This document shows positions 46,201-53,563 of a stretch of DNA of 64,000 nucleotides, in pieces; the stretch's first letter is position 1, and each line of letters starts with the position of its first letter. A program made the position numbers and the translations under genes. The notes under the pieces are model-generated. The model was given only the letters and a program-made list of their open reading frames with translations, was not told the DNA's origin and searched no databases. Origin of the DNA: Delphinapterus leucas (taxonomy: Eukaryota; Chordata; Mammalia; Artiodactyla; Monodontidae); contig NW_022098069.1 of the NCBI RefSeq assembly GCF_002288925.2, positions 74,236,644 through 74,300,643 of the forward strand, read 5' to 3'.

Positions 46201-46817
46201 CAGAAGCACGTCTCATATCAGCACAACAGAAAAATGGTGTGGTGATGCCAGACCACGGGAACAGAAGAGACCATCGTTTTCATTGTGATCTTGGTAAGGG
46301 AGACTTGAAGGACAGACCTTTCAAACAGAGTCACAAGCCTCTCAGGTCCACAGACATGTCCCAGAGGCATGTGGACAACACAAGAGCTGCCACCTCCCCT
46401 GGAGTGGGGCAGTCAGCACCCGGCACGAGGAAAGAGACGGTGCCCAAGTGCAACGGCTCCCTAATCAAAGTAAACTATAACCAGACTGCAGTCAAAGTGC
46501 CTACAACACCTGCCAGCCCAGTGAAAAACTGGGGAGGATTCCGGATTCCAAAGAAGGGGGAACGGCAGCAGCAGGGAGAGGCCCACGAGGGGGCCTGCCA
46601 CCAGCACTCAGACTACCCCTATTTGGGCTTAGGCCGAGTTCCAGCCAAGGAGAGGGCAAAGAGCAAGTTGAAATCTGACAACGAGAATGACGGGTACGTC
46701 CCTGATGTAGAGATGAGTGACTCAGAGAGCGAGGCATCAGAAAAGAAATGTATACATGCCAGCAGCACCATTAACAGGAGGACAGACATTATCAGGAGAA
46801 GCATTTTGGCCTCTTGA
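10155..46817 (+). CDS. JADE1: JADE1 (PHF17), long isoform, 10 coding exons, 842 aa
   Basis: Spliced coding span: 10155-10206, 20050-20135, 23176-23333, 25277-25464, 28007-28218, 31178-31345, 32598-32714, 36324-36845, 42314-42431, 45910-46817. Lengths sum to 2,526 coding bases (842 codons) plus stop, the known length of human JADE1L. The family fits throughout, from [18 protein letters not shown] to RRSILAS. JADE1 is a chromatin scaffold that joins HBO1/KAT7, ING4/5 and MEAF6 into a histone acetyltransferase complex; it also binds pVHL and has been reported at centrosomes and cilia. Visible domains: EPcA-like N-terminal region (about 47-200), C4HC3 PHD1 with ligands C206, C209, C223, C226, H231, C234, C247 and C250, a C2HC knuckle (about 255-289), extended PHD2 (about 313-368), a conserved helical region (about 400-535), and a low-complexity tail with acidic [15 protein letters not shown]2 and JADE3 are excluded by the near-identity to JADE1 along the whole length. 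Confidence 0.97.
11560..11740 (+). mobile_element. L2/MIR-like fragment
   Basis: The pattern TTTACTCCTTGAGGCAAAAA ... AAGCACTCAATAAACGCTTG is the diverged 3' part of an L2-type element ending near 11,730. Confidence 0.5.
12080..12200 (+). mobile_element. Fragment of a common mammalian interspersed repeat
   Basis: CAGTCACATTCTGAGGTATT followed by GGGGGACACAGTTCAGCCCA matches the same repeat seen at 28,540-28,990 (AGGTCACATTCTGAGGTACC ... GACACTAGTCAACAC). It is a widespread old family, perhaps of L1M 3'-end origin; I do not name it more exactly. Confidence 0.55.
13360..13950 (+). mobile_element. LTR-like repeat, probably ERVL/MLT class
   Basis: Contains AATGAAGCCTCTGTAAAAAC, GGACAGAGGTCGGAGAGCTT, TCTTCATTTGGCTGTTGACT and TGAGTTGAATTCCTGGACAC in the order I know from a common mammalian solo LTR. 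The usual AATAAA near the middle is not intact and no internal viral genes are present. The family name and exact ends are uncertain. Confidence 0.5.
15944..16138 (-). mobile_element. Short CHR-type SINE (cetacean-style deletion form)
   Basis: The minus strand reads from the right end CTTCCCTGGGAGTCCGCCTG to GAGAGGCCCGCGTACCGCAA and an A/G-rich tail. A perfect 13-bp target duplication, TTGCCATATTCTT, flanks it at 15931-15943 and 16139-16151. Compared with its full-length relatives it lacks the ACTACTGAAGCC-type middle and also the TGGCGCAGTGGTT segment near the 5' end. It is young and probably lineage-informative. Confidence 0.92.
16920..17070 (+). repeat. Minisatellite-like tandem repeat, about 2.6 units of 61/55 bp
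   Basis: TAAAACGGAGCATTTTCTTT starts at 16920 and again at 16981 (61-bp spacing); a third copy with one change, TAAAATGGAGCATTTTCTTT, starts at 17036 (55-bp spacing). Units share CTTTACTGTTAATG and then diverge slightly, the second lacking a six-base ATGTTA repeat. Confidence 0.93.
17100..17440 (-). mobile_element. L1M-like fragment, antisense
   Basis: TTGCTGGGTAGTATTCCGTG, GTATGGATATGCCGCTGTTT and TCATTCACTCTGTCAGTGGA are the complement of the L1 3' region (the sense GAATACTATTCAGCC stretch). The 5' part, AAACTCATGATAATCC..., also fits old L1. Confidence 0.7.
20050..20135 (+). CDS. JADE1: JADE1 coding exon 2, residues 18-46
   Basis: The acceptor TTCTTTAG ends at 20049 and the donor is GTATTT. 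It encodes [20 protein letters not shown] followed by HEDRKPSE, a serine/arginine-rich basic stretch of the JADE1 N-terminus that is probably disordered. It is only 86 bases long and easy to miss by frame scanning; it was found by matching the expected residues between the flanking exons. It joins exon 1 at codon 18 and ends on a codon boundary. Confidence 0.95.
20136..23175 (+). other. JADE1: JADE1 intron between coding exons 2 and 3
   Basis: It holds a CA repeat (about 20,197-20,210), a MIR (about 20,232-20,400), T runs near 20,410 and 21,460, and GC-rich sequence from about 21,760 to 23,040 with scattered CpG. No exon is seen. Confidence 0.75.
20232..20400 (+). mobile_element. MIR
   Basis: CTTGGGCAAGTTACTTAACC, TGCCTCAGTTTCCAAATCTG and GTAAGATGGGGATAATA are diagnostic MIR core motifs; it ends near TATTATTATTATT. 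Confidence 0.85.
23176..23333 (+). CDS. JADE1: JADE1 coding exon 3, residues 47-99
   Basis: The acceptor CTTTCCAG ends at 23175 and the donor GTAGAC begins at 23334. It encodes [20 protein letters not shown] through QPVAR, the start of the EPcA-like (enhancer-of-polycomb A) region that contacts the acetyltransferase in HBO1-type complexes. The last two bases, AG, are completed to an Arg codon by the next exon. The open frame also runs from 23146 through the intron edge to a stop at 23335, but the acceptor and the family alignment fix the true boundaries. Confidence 0.96.
23334..25276 (+). other. JADE1: JADE1 intron between coding exons 3 and 4
   Basis: GC-rich, with overlapping long frames on both strands (for example 24,311-24,965) that are typical of GC-rich non-coding DNA with few stops. 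No splice-bounded exon or named repeat is seen. Confidence 0.75.
25277..25464 (+). CDS. JADE1: JADE1 coding exon 4, residues 99-162
   Basis: The acceptor TTTAACCAG ends at 25276 and the donor GTGAGA follows 25464. It encodes [20 protein letters not shown], then [20 protein letters not shown] and the EEFKEMG end. It continues the EPcA-like region upstream of the PHD fingers, where the strongly conserved [13 protein letters not shown] stretch is found in all JADE and BRPF-type scaffolds. It ends after the first base of a Gly codon, which exon 5 completes. Confidence 0.96.
25465..28006 (+). other. JADE1: JADE1 intron between coding exons 4 and 5
   Basis: It holds an antisense MIR-like piece (about 25,767-25,830) and an antisense L2-like stretch (about 25,940-26,200), then AT-richer sequence with L1-like antisense traces near 27,290-27,600. 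No exon is seen. Confidence 0.7.
28007..28218 (+). CDS. JADE1: JADE1 coding exon 5, residues 162-232; first half of PHD1
   Basis: The acceptor CCCTCCAG ends at 28006 and the donor GTATGT begins at 28219. It encodes [20 protein letters not shown], an acidic linker, and then the first five PHD1 zinc ligands: CDVC (C206, C209), CDKC (C223, C226) and H231. The PHD finger is therefore split between this exon and the next, right after VHQ. In the HBO1 complex this finger reads the unmodified histone H3 N-terminus (family knowledge). Confidence 0.97.
28540..28990 (+). mobile_element. Common mammalian interspersed repeat (possible L1M 3' end)
   Basis: ATGGCTTAAAAGAACAGAAG, GAGATCAGGGTGTCGGCAGG, GAAGGGCCCACCCTACTCCA and AGGTCACATTCTGAGGTACC occur in the known order of a frequent old repeat. 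It shares its 3' part with 12,080-12,200. The family label is uncertain. Confidence 0.6.
29740..29930 (-). mobile_element. MIR-like fragment, antisense
   Basis: AAATGAGTTAACTGAAGTCA and GGGTTAGTGGCAGAGTTGGA are the reverse complement of the MIR core region. Confidence 0.6.
31178..31345 (+). CDS. JADE1: JADE1 coding exon 6, residues 233-288; end of PHD1 and zinc knuckle
   Basis: The acceptor GGCTTTACAG ends at 31177 and the donor GTGGGT begins at 31346. It encodes [20 protein letters not shown], supplying C234, C247 and C250 that complete PHD1, then [14 protein letters not shown] and [10 protein letters not shown], the C2HC knuckle that links the two PHD fingers in JADE/BRPF/AF10 proteins. 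It is exactly 56 codons, phase 0 at both ends. Confidence 0.97.
31346..32597 (+). other. JADE1: JADE1 intron between coding exons 6 and 7
   Basis: A short piece ending AAAGAACCACTGCTCTAG (about 31,748-31,770) looks like a degraded hAT/MER5 terminus. Otherwise nothing recognisable. Confidence 0.65.
32598..32714 (+). CDS. JADE1: JADE1 coding exon 7, residues 289-327; start of extended PHD2
   Basis: The acceptor GGCCTCCAG ends at 32597 and the donor GTAACC begins at 32715. It encodes [20 protein letters not shown] and then [16 protein letters not shown], whose CSLC pair starts the extended PHD2 finger. It is exactly 39 codons. The frame is uninterrupted and matches the JADE1 family without gaps. 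Confidence 0.97.
33754..33812 (+). repeat. AC microsatellite with CTCACTCA tail
   Basis: A run of CA dinucleotides with one G interruption, then CTCTCTCTCACTCACTCACTC. Confidence 0.95.
34212..34249 (+). repeat. TG microsatellite, 19 units
   Basis: An uninterrupted TG array, probably polymorphic. Confidence 0.97.
34834..34912 (+). repeat. Duplicated segment with two GT arrays
   Basis: TACTGACAGTGACCAGG plus a GT array (to 34870) is followed by TACTGATAGTGACCAGG plus a second GT array. The pair is a local tandem duplication of about 37-42 bp with one base difference in the unique part. Confidence 0.9.
36324..36845 (+). CDS. JADE1: JADE1 coding exon 8, residues 328-501; largest internal exon
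   Basis: The acceptor TTCTTGCCAG ends at 36323. It encodes the rest of PHD2 (CSVKNC, FHVTC, YCPKH at 365-368), a variable linker (about 370-400, with [19 protein letters not shown]), and then the highly conserved scaffold block from [20 protein letters not shown] to the [12 protein letters not shown] end. The donor used by the long isoform is AGG|GTAATG at 36846. If it is not used, translation continues nine codons to TGA at 36873, which is the short isoform. It holds 174 codons with no disruption. Confidence 0.97.
36846..36875 (+). CDS. JADE1: JADE1S-specific C-terminal extension (intron-retained end)
   Basis: Reading through the exon 8 donor adds V-M-V-D-T-D-T-L-W and then TGA at 36873-36875, giving a 510-residue product. 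The known human short isoform JADE1S (509 aa) arises the same way and ends in MIDTDTL, so this is very likely a real alternative terminus and not chance. It removes the second conserved scaffold exon and the whole C-terminal tail. The extra Trp before the stop differs from the human form as I remember it. Confidence 0.8.
   Translation, partial: VMVDTDTLW
36876..38800 (+). other. JADE1: Probable 3'UTR of JADE1 short isoform with two candidate poly(A) signals
   Basis: No AATAAA occurs between the short-isoform stop and 38,618. AATAAA then appears at 38618-38623, followed by a GT-rich stretch (TGCTTGTGGTGTACT), and again at 38778-38783, followed by TTTTTGTGTGTGTGCT. Either would give a 3'UTR of about 1.75-1.9 kb. 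Transcription of this part of intron 8 as exon is an inference from the isoform; no RNA evidence is visible here. Confidence 0.6.
39682..39824 (+). mobile_element. MER5A-type hAT element
   Basis: It starts CAGTGGTTCTCAGCACGTGG and ends GGGAACCACTG, so the termini are inverted repeats with one mismatch over eleven bases. The interior CCACCTCTGACTCCAGAAAC and CATTCTGTGTTTTAGGGCCC matches the MER5A layout. Its length of 143 bp fits a slightly shortened copy. Confidence 0.85.
42314..42431 (+). CDS. JADE1: JADE1 coding exon 9, residues 502-541
   Basis: The acceptor ACGTTCTAG ends at 42313 and the donor GTATGC begins at 42432. It encodes [20 protein letters not shown] and then [19 protein letters not shown], completing the conserved helical region that precedes the tail. 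It is used only in the long isoform. It ends after the first base of a Gly codon, which exon 10 completes. Confidence 0.96.
42580..42830 (+). mobile_element. MIR
   Basis: CACCATGGTCTAGAGGAGAG, CCCTCGTTTCCTCACATGTA and TTGCAAAGCACTTGATAAAT follow the MIR order from 5' to 3'. Confidence 0.75.
43880..43904 (+). repeat. Homopolymer of 25 C
   Basis: Unbroken C run in JADE1 intron 9. Long C/G runs are a known weak spot of sequencing and assembly, so its true length is doubtful. Confidence 0.9.
45910..46817 (+). CDS. JADE1: JADE1 terminal coding exon 10, residues 541-842 and stop
   Basis: The acceptor GTGTTCGTAG ends at 45909; the stop TGA is at 46815-46817. It encodes the JADE1L-specific tail: a serine run with [40 protein letters not shown], a basic/polar low-complexity middle, [40 protein letters not shown] and the basic [13 protein letters not shown] end. 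The open frame extends 18 bases upstream of the acceptor and so does not set the start; the splice site and phase do. The tail is thought to be unstructured and phosphorylated in mitosis (family knowledge). Confidence 0.97.
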
Positions 46818-49800
46818 TGAAGCAGAGATGGCTTGGGAGCACCACGGGCTTGTCACGGGGTAGGCGAGAGTTCAGACACGGGGGACGAGCAGAAACCCGT
46901 CACTCCTGAGCTGCACAAACACATTCACTTGCAATTCAGATTGAATTTTTTTTTTTTTGAGTCACTTATAAATCATTGTTGTGAGAAGTGTGTTATTTGC
47001 AACTTGTTGAGGAAACACAAGAGTTAGATTGTAACCGTAAGACACTGCTAAGACTAGAGGCTGAATTAAACACTAAAATAAGAATGGATGAATTATTAAG
47101 TTTCTAAAGAGGGCAAGGCTTTTAAATAAGCCTCATGAGTTTTTACTGCCCTCTGTATTCTTCCCAAAGCACAAACTCTTGGTTACCTGAATATACAGAA
47201 TCAGATATGGTTCTTGAGAAACGCTCACGTACCATTTAATAGCCCATAAAACTTATTTTCTAGGACTGTGGTGGATCTTGAAATCACATTTATACTTTGG
47301 CCCACAAGGCTGTTTTTGTTTCATTATAGTATACGGGCAGTAGCTCTGAAGCTTCAGTAACTCTAGGGAATTCATGTGTAAATATAGCAGATGAGGGAAG
47401 AGAAAATTTAAAAGTCATTACTGGAAGATCTGAAGGGACAGGGTAGAGCCGCTGGAGCTTGGAGATTTAGGGTAAATGTAAGCAAGGTCCTGCTGCCAGA
47501 AGCCCTTGAATGTGTTGTGGATATAGGGCTGGTGGAGGGTGAAGCCATTACGAAGTTCCATCTGTGAGAAAGGGCAGTTGAGGTCCCGTCTTTACCAGTC
47601 CTTTTGACCTTTCTCTTCCCTAACCACTGCCTTTTGGGCCAGCTTGGGATTTCGCTGGCCATTGGCAAAAACTGGCCATCTGGCTTCCAACAATACAATG
47701 GCTATTCAAGTTCAAGTGATGAACTTCCAGACTCTGGTGACTCATATTTCCCAGAGCCGACCACTAGTGCATATGTTGGGGAATCCGGCCTTCCAACATG
47801 AACAGATTCCTTTAAAAAAAAAAACAAAAAACAAAAAACAAGAAAAACAAAACAAAACAAAAAGCAAAATAGGTTATATTTAAAAAAAATAGAAAGGCAA
47901 TAAGTTGCGATAACCTCTTACCATTGATTGACCAAGGTTATACAGGAAAGAGATTGACGTGTAATAGGTTTTCTGGAGTCAGAGTTCTAAGCTCTAGTTC
48001 GTAACTTGGACTTTCTAATTGCAAACGGCAATAACTAGTAAGTTATCAGCAATAATAAATTTAGCATTAAATTTGAGTACAATGTTCTGTTTTTGCACTC
48101 GTTGCAGTGCATTATGTATTAAGACAGTGGATAGTGTTAAGGTCCTGTTAATTTTTTTTTGGAATTCAATGTAGTTGTGAATCAAACTTAAGGAAAGTTT
48201 AAGTAGCAATGAGATTTAGAGTTATGGGCACTTGGAACAAGCCCAACTTCCCCTAAATTATCCTTTAGTTTGTTAATATCAGTATTCAGATTCCTGATTC
48301 ATTTATACATTTGTTTCCATGTGGCAGGGACATTCTGATACTTAATGAGTAATGCTTTGAGTTCTGTAGTTACCTTTCAAGTCTTCCGGACGATTGTCAA
48401 CAAGGAAAAAGGCTTATTGAATTCCATCTTGCTATGCAAGTTTTATCAGATGATCAAATAGTGGATCTGATACATCCCCATTGTATGTATGGCATTTTTC
48501 AAACCAAGTCTTAACTTTTCGAATACATTTTAGTAGCTAATTCAGGGGAGGGGAAAGAATGACCCAGGTTTTTAGATTGACTATTTTTGAGCTATGGGGC
48601 TCATTTTTCAAAGACTGTTGTCCAGATAAACTGTTGCTACAGATACTAGAAGTTTCTTATGAATCCAAGTTGTACATTAACTCGGCATAATTTAAAAATC
48701 TTTTTTTTTTTTTTTTTTTTTCGCATATGAGCAAAAAGCCTTTTGCTGGATACAGGAGAAGGTGGACTCGATTTACAGTTATCTTTTGACTACAGCAACA
48801 GCTCTGGGTGAGAGTAGAATATATAGAGGGATAATTTGTCAAGCCATAAAAAGAAAATCTAAATTAATTCTAGTTAAGTGTATGACCTCTCACCATTATA
48901 AGAGGTACCAGATTCATTTGCACTATTAGGAATGCTAGTTTTGTGCAAAAATAATGCCTTACCTGTTTTTTCCCCACATTTAGGTTGAAAAGCTTTCAAA
49001 CGTTCCAAGTTATGCTGAACCAAAAACAAAACAAAACAAAAAATAAAAATAAAAAAAAAACCCACACAAGAACTAAACACCCCAAAACAAAAAGCCCACA
49101 CTTTTAATTCCTGCTTTGAAATGCAAATGGTACAGAGCTCAGTTTCTCTGGCACAGTGTAATGATAGCTCTGTGAGTGGGTGAGTTTCATGTCCTGCTGG
49201 GAACTCTGTACGCGTGCGGCCGCACGAGCGGCAACCAGCCAGCCGAACCTGCCCACCTGCACTCTGAGTACGGAACCATTTGCTCTTCTTTTCTCCTTCT
49301 CCTCCTCCTTTTTCTTTTCTTTTTTTTTTTAAAGCTTTATCTATCTTTCCTTGTGCATCCTGACCAAGAAATATCTTTGATTATGATCAATGTATTATGT
49401 CAAAATGTAGGCTAGTTAAACTTTTGTAAAGTTGCCTGGAATGTCATTTGTTAGGTTATAAACACAAAATCTAAATGAAGGGTTATATGTGTTGTGTACA
49501 AATCTTAATTATTTTGAAATGGACAAACAACTTGTCATTACATTTGTAACCTTGTACAGAGGATTTTTCACTATGTGCCTAGCTTGGTGTCCATTCAGCT
49601 AAAGTTGAGAAAAAAAAAGGTGCATGAAGAGTTAAAAATCAGAATTAAACAAAGTATATGTAGAGATGACTATTTTATATTACATGGCCCAATCCTGTAT
49701 TTATTTCTGCCCCCTTTTTGAAAGTATTTATAAAACTAGTTGAGGACAGCTGTATTTTTTTGTTGAACTATTTAGTAGAATTTGTGCCTTTTTGTCTGTA

Positions 49801-49830
49801 TGTGAATAAATGCTGTACATTTTGCAGTAC
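46818..49830 (+). other. JADE1: JADE1 long-isoform 3'UTR
   Basis: About 3.0 kb from the stop to the poly(A) region, AT-rich and free of recognisable SINEs or LINEs. The terminal signal AATAAA is at 49805-49810, followed by TTTTGCAGTACATTTTAG and a T/G-rich stretch. An upstream AATAAA at 48054-48059 could give a shorter form. It contains A-rich low complexity (47814-47866, 49022-49060), a T run (48701-48721), a polypyrimidine tract (about 49285-49331) and a CpG-rich palindrome at 49213-49226. Confidence 0.88.
49805..49810 (+). terminator. JADE1: Poly(A) signal AATAAA of JADE1 long mRNA
   Basis: A canonical hexamer about 3 kb after the stop with T/G-rich sequence just downstream. MIR repeats and intergenic sequence begin a few hundred bases later. 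Confidence 0.8.
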
Positions 49831-50139
49831 ATTTTAGAGTGTCTTGAAATCTGGTTTTGCTAAATATTTAGATGTATATGACTTAGCTGCATATGTATGT
49901 GGTGTCTCACATGATGGTACATGTCGACAGTCTCACAGCTTAGATCAGGAACGCGAACTGCAGGGAACATGACCAAGACTGTGGAAGAGCACAGATTCAC
50001 TAAGGCTGCTTTCTGGCTCAACTTTGATGGTGAGACACTGATACATGATAATGGTTTGATTTTAGTGTTCCCCACCTGGAGTTCTTTCCAGAATACAGTT
50101 TTAGAGCTGAAAACAACCAGTTGAAGCAACTTACACATT

Positions 50140-50370
50140 AGGGTTGCAGACACCTGGGTTTAGAGGCTGAAGTACAGTTCACCAGCCGTGTGACCTTTGC
50201 CAAGTCACCTAACCTTTATAAGCCTCAATTTTCCCTTCTGTGAAAGGACAGTGACATCCTACTATCTTCCTGGGGTTGCTGTGATATTTAAAGCAAGCTC
50301 ATAGAGCATCTCATATAAAGCACGTAGTAGGCATTTGGTAAATGTCTGGCTATTATTCTCATGATTAGGA
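50140..50370 (+). mobile_element. MIR
   Basis: GTGTGACCTTTGCCAAGTCA, GCCTCAATTTTCCCTTCTGT and TAGGCATTTGGTAAATGTCT are in MIR order. It lies about 300 bp after the JADE1 poly(A) signal. Confidence 0.8.
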
Positions 50371-50479
50371 ACAAGACACTGACTTCTTCAACATAATGTT
50401 GACTGATAAGCCTTCTGAGGCAAAAAAAAAAAAAAAAAGGTTATTTCTGAATGACAGGGAGACTGTTTATAAGGCTCTT

Positions 50480-50660
50480 AAAAAATAATTTTCAAAGGGC
50501 GCAGTTTCATTAAATTCTTTTGATCACAGAATTCTGGAACATTAGGGCAAAGAAGAGGTATCTCTATTCTACAGAGAAGACACGTCCAAGATCATAGCAT
50601 TAGGCATTGGCGGGACCGGGCCAAGGCCCTAGTTCTAATTTCTAGTTTGGTGTTCTCCCT
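50480..50660 (-). mobile_element. MIR-family fragment, antisense
   Basis: CTACAGAGAAGACACGTCCA, AGATCATAGCATTAGGCATT and GGCCAAGGCCCTAG follow the reverse MIR pattern (ggcccagagaggtcaagtaac type), much diverged. Confidence 0.5.
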
Positions 50661-51114
50661 GCCTGAAACAGGCTTTACTCAACCCCTACGTGCAGGCATT
50701 AGCATATAATGAAATGCACCTTTGTGCTGGGAACAGCAAAAAGCTGGGAGGGTTACATATTCTCACGTAGATTACAATGTACAGGAGTCACAACAGGGTA
50801 GCGGTACAGAGTCCCTAATTTACAATTTTTGTAAAAATTTGGCCAGTTTTTCTAAACATGAATTGTTCATACATTTGGCTAAAAGCTTGTTTATTTCTCC
50901 TTGTTCCTCCTTAGTGACTATTCACTTCCACATAGCTTGCTCTGAGTAAGACCCCAGAGAGAAATAACTGTGATTCTTCCTACAAGGTCTAAAGTTGAAT
51001 AACCACGATAGTTCTCTAGGGAAATTAAGTCCCCAGGAGCCAGAGGATAGGGCCTATTGCTGGCAATTCTGCAACATGTGATGGGAAACGTGGCACCGGG
51101 GACTCGTGTATGTG

Positions 51115-51516
51115 TTTTTTTTTTTTTTTTTTTTTTTTGTGGGCCTCTGGCTGCTGTGGCCTTTGGCCTTTTCCCTTTCCAGCTCCCGGCGCGCGGGCAC
51201 CTGGCCCGAAGCCCACGACCTCTGACGATTTTNNNNNNNNNNNNNNNNNNNNNNNNNNNNNNNNNNNNNNNNNNNNNNNNNNNNNNNNNNNNNNNNNNNN
51301 NNNNNNNNNNNNNNNNNNNNNNNNNNNNNNNNGCGGGCCTCTCACTGCTGTGGCCTCTCCCGTTGCAGAGCACAGGCTCCGGACGCGCAGGCTCAGCGGC
51401 CACAGCTCACGAGCCCAGCCGCTCCGCGGCATGTGGGATCCTCCCGGACCGGGGCACGAACCCGCGTCCTCTGCATCGGAAGGCAGACTCCCAACCACTG
51501 CGCCACCAGGGAAGCC
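51115..51516 (-). mobile_element. CHR-type SINE interrupted by an assembly gap
   Basis: The right part (51333-51516), read on the minus strand, is a CHR SINE from GGGCTTCCCTGGTGGCGCAG to GTGAGAGGCCCGC. Then come 100 N (51233-51332), about 95 bp of GC-rich sequence ending in CCACAGCAGCCAGAGGCCCA, and a T run (the A-tail) at 51115-51138. The duplication CTCGTGTATGTG flanks the whole block at 51103-51114 and 51517-51528, so the outer edges are those of one insertion. Confidence 0.85.
51233..51332. other. Assembly gap, 100 N
   Basis: Exactly 100 N, the usual placeholder for a gap of unknown length. It falls inside a SINE insertion. Confidence 0.99.
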
Positions 51517-51959
51517 CTCGTGTATGTGTTTTTAGCCAGGTCACTTAGAAAACGGTTTCTACCTTTGAAACATTCGCCGTCTGCAGCAAACTTCGCAATT
51601 AACTTCAAGGTTGAAATCTTCAATATGATTTCCCTTCAGTGCTCAGAACTGCCTTAGATGATGTGCTCCAGTCCGGGGCAGAATAGACCTTTGATTGAAA
51701 AAGAGGGTAAAAGCAAATCTGTTATCTACTTCCTTGACTTTGACCATTCCCTGTGCTGCTAAGTTCGATGCTGCTGCAATCCAGCTTTTCCTGAGTTCTG
51801 GTGGACTGCTTGTTGGGCGTTTCCTCTTTGATGTATGCAGGTGCTTGAGATTTTGGAACTCATCCTTTTCTATATCCTGCCTTAAGAGAATGCCAACCAA
51901 GCCTGGAACCTGTTCTTATTTCTTCAACTCCTGTAGCCAAATGCTGATCTAGATCTATG

Positions 51960-52440
51960 TATTATACGTAGTATCTCTTCAGCAACTTTTGCTTCTCTTA
52001 ATCCCACTACCGCTTGCCATATAGTGTTCAAGCCTCATCATTTCTTGCCTGGATTATCACAGCAGCCTCTTACCTGGTTTCCTTGGTTCAAGTCTTGCTG
52101 AAATCAATCACTGCTCCCAGTTAGCTGCGGTCTTGCCAGTGCTATCTCCGTAGTGATAACTTCCACAATAAAAACTGGCTTTGTTATTCCATAAGCTCGT
52201 CAGAGAACCTCCAGGCTTCTGTGCATGATTACAAAAGGCTTATCAAATGGCAAAAGCACTGCTTGGTATTTTATGCGTGTTAATTTGTTTGAGCCTCGCA
52301 GCATGTGGGGAAGGCACGATTATCTGTCTGCAGATGAGGAAACAGAGGCACAGAAATTAAGTAATTTGCTCAAGCTCAGTAGGTGGTAGAGCTGGGCGTC
52401 AATCCTAGCCAGGCTGCAACTAAGCCCCCTGGGCCCTGCT
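51960..52440 (-). mobile_element. L2-like and MIR-like fragments, antisense
   Basis: CCTGGATTATCACAGCAGCC and TCTTACCTGGTTTCCTTGGT (to about 52,150) resemble L2 in reverse. GCAGATGAGGAAACAGAGGC and TAATTTGCTCAAGCTCAGTA (about 52,270-52,440) are the reverse MIR core. Boundaries are approximate. Confidence 0.65.
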
Positions 52441-53138
52441 GCCTCTCAGAATACAAAAAGAGTTCACATAAAGTAGTTCATGTGTTTTTGAGTATACGGA
52501 GGAGTATACATGTGAACTTTCAGTTCAACGAATTTCTGTAAAGTAAAGCTAATTCCCTTGGTTTAAAATATTATGTTAATATACTGCTTGAATGACTATG
52601 AACATAACCTAATGGATAAAGAGCAATATCGTTGGCTTGTAGTCAGTTAGTCCCTGCCTTCTTCTAGGGAGAATGGAATTAGTTAATTTAGTGTCCTATA
52701 CATTTATGTAACACACACGCACACACGTATTTACAGATATAAAATATACGTCTATGATAAAAAACAGCACTGCTATCAAGAACTCAAAGAATAAATTTCT
52801 CTATATCCTGACACGTTACCTGGAAAGTTAAAGAGAATTATTTAAAATCACATTGTTTCTAGACGATGAATCTGCAGTTAGGACTAATGCCTTAAAACTC
52901 TCATGCTATGCAAAACCTTCAAATCAGTATTTTTGTGATATAAAGTATAATAAATCTGGTTAGCTTTTATAAATAAGTCAAGCAAATTAAATAGCAAAGA
53001 TAAAAGAAAAAAAATGTATACCATCATTCCTAATGTATCACTAATGTATCCTGATACTCTCACTACTACTTGGCTTATATACGGCTGAGTTCTAAATAGC
53101 ACGTTTATAATTATGGGTTAATTATGGTTATTTTACCT

Positions 53139-53308
53139 ATTAATCTGGCTGATGGCTTAATTTCCAGATTATCATCAGCGTGAGGCCATTTCTTCATGAA
53201 GCAAATCTTTTCCTCTGGTGTTTCCTTCCTCCATGGAGCAGCCTCAGAGGTGCCTTCCTTCTTTTCTTGTTCATTTTGGCTCTGCTCCAGCTTTACCGTT
53301 TGAATCAT
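53139..53308 (-). other. Unassigned open frame with possible exon character
   Basis: On the minus strand a 65-codon frame (53,111-53,308) reads MIQTVKLEQSQNEQEKKEGT and continues with a charged, Lys/Glu-rich sequence including EEKICFMKKWPHADDN. A good donor, ATAG|GTAAAA, lies at plus 53,138; upstream, GAAGCTCAG precedes the ATG and could act as a weak acceptor. I recognise no family. It could be an alternative 3' exon of SCLT1, whose strand it shares, a fragment of a retrocopy, or chance. Confidence 0.3.
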
Positions 53309-53563
53309 CTGAGCTTCTCTTTTTCATGTCAAATGCTTGTGGTCATATCTTTGCCTCAAAGAGTCCCAAATACTCAAAGTAAGTAAATACCTTTCAAATA
53401 CCTCGCTTTAAAATACCATGCTTATTTCGACACAGGAAAATCATATAATATAGTACCAACCACTTTATAATTGCTAAACACAATTTAACATATTTATTAT
53501 TTTTTGGTAGATATTTGGTAAATTTTTTTTGGTGAAATTGTCACCACTTATTAAAGAAATCTG

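Noticed and set aside
51643..51900. 85-codon minus-strand frame beside the gap-containing SINE
   Set aside because: Composition is somewhat protein-like, but I see no family match and no donor/acceptor pair; it is left out for lack of support.
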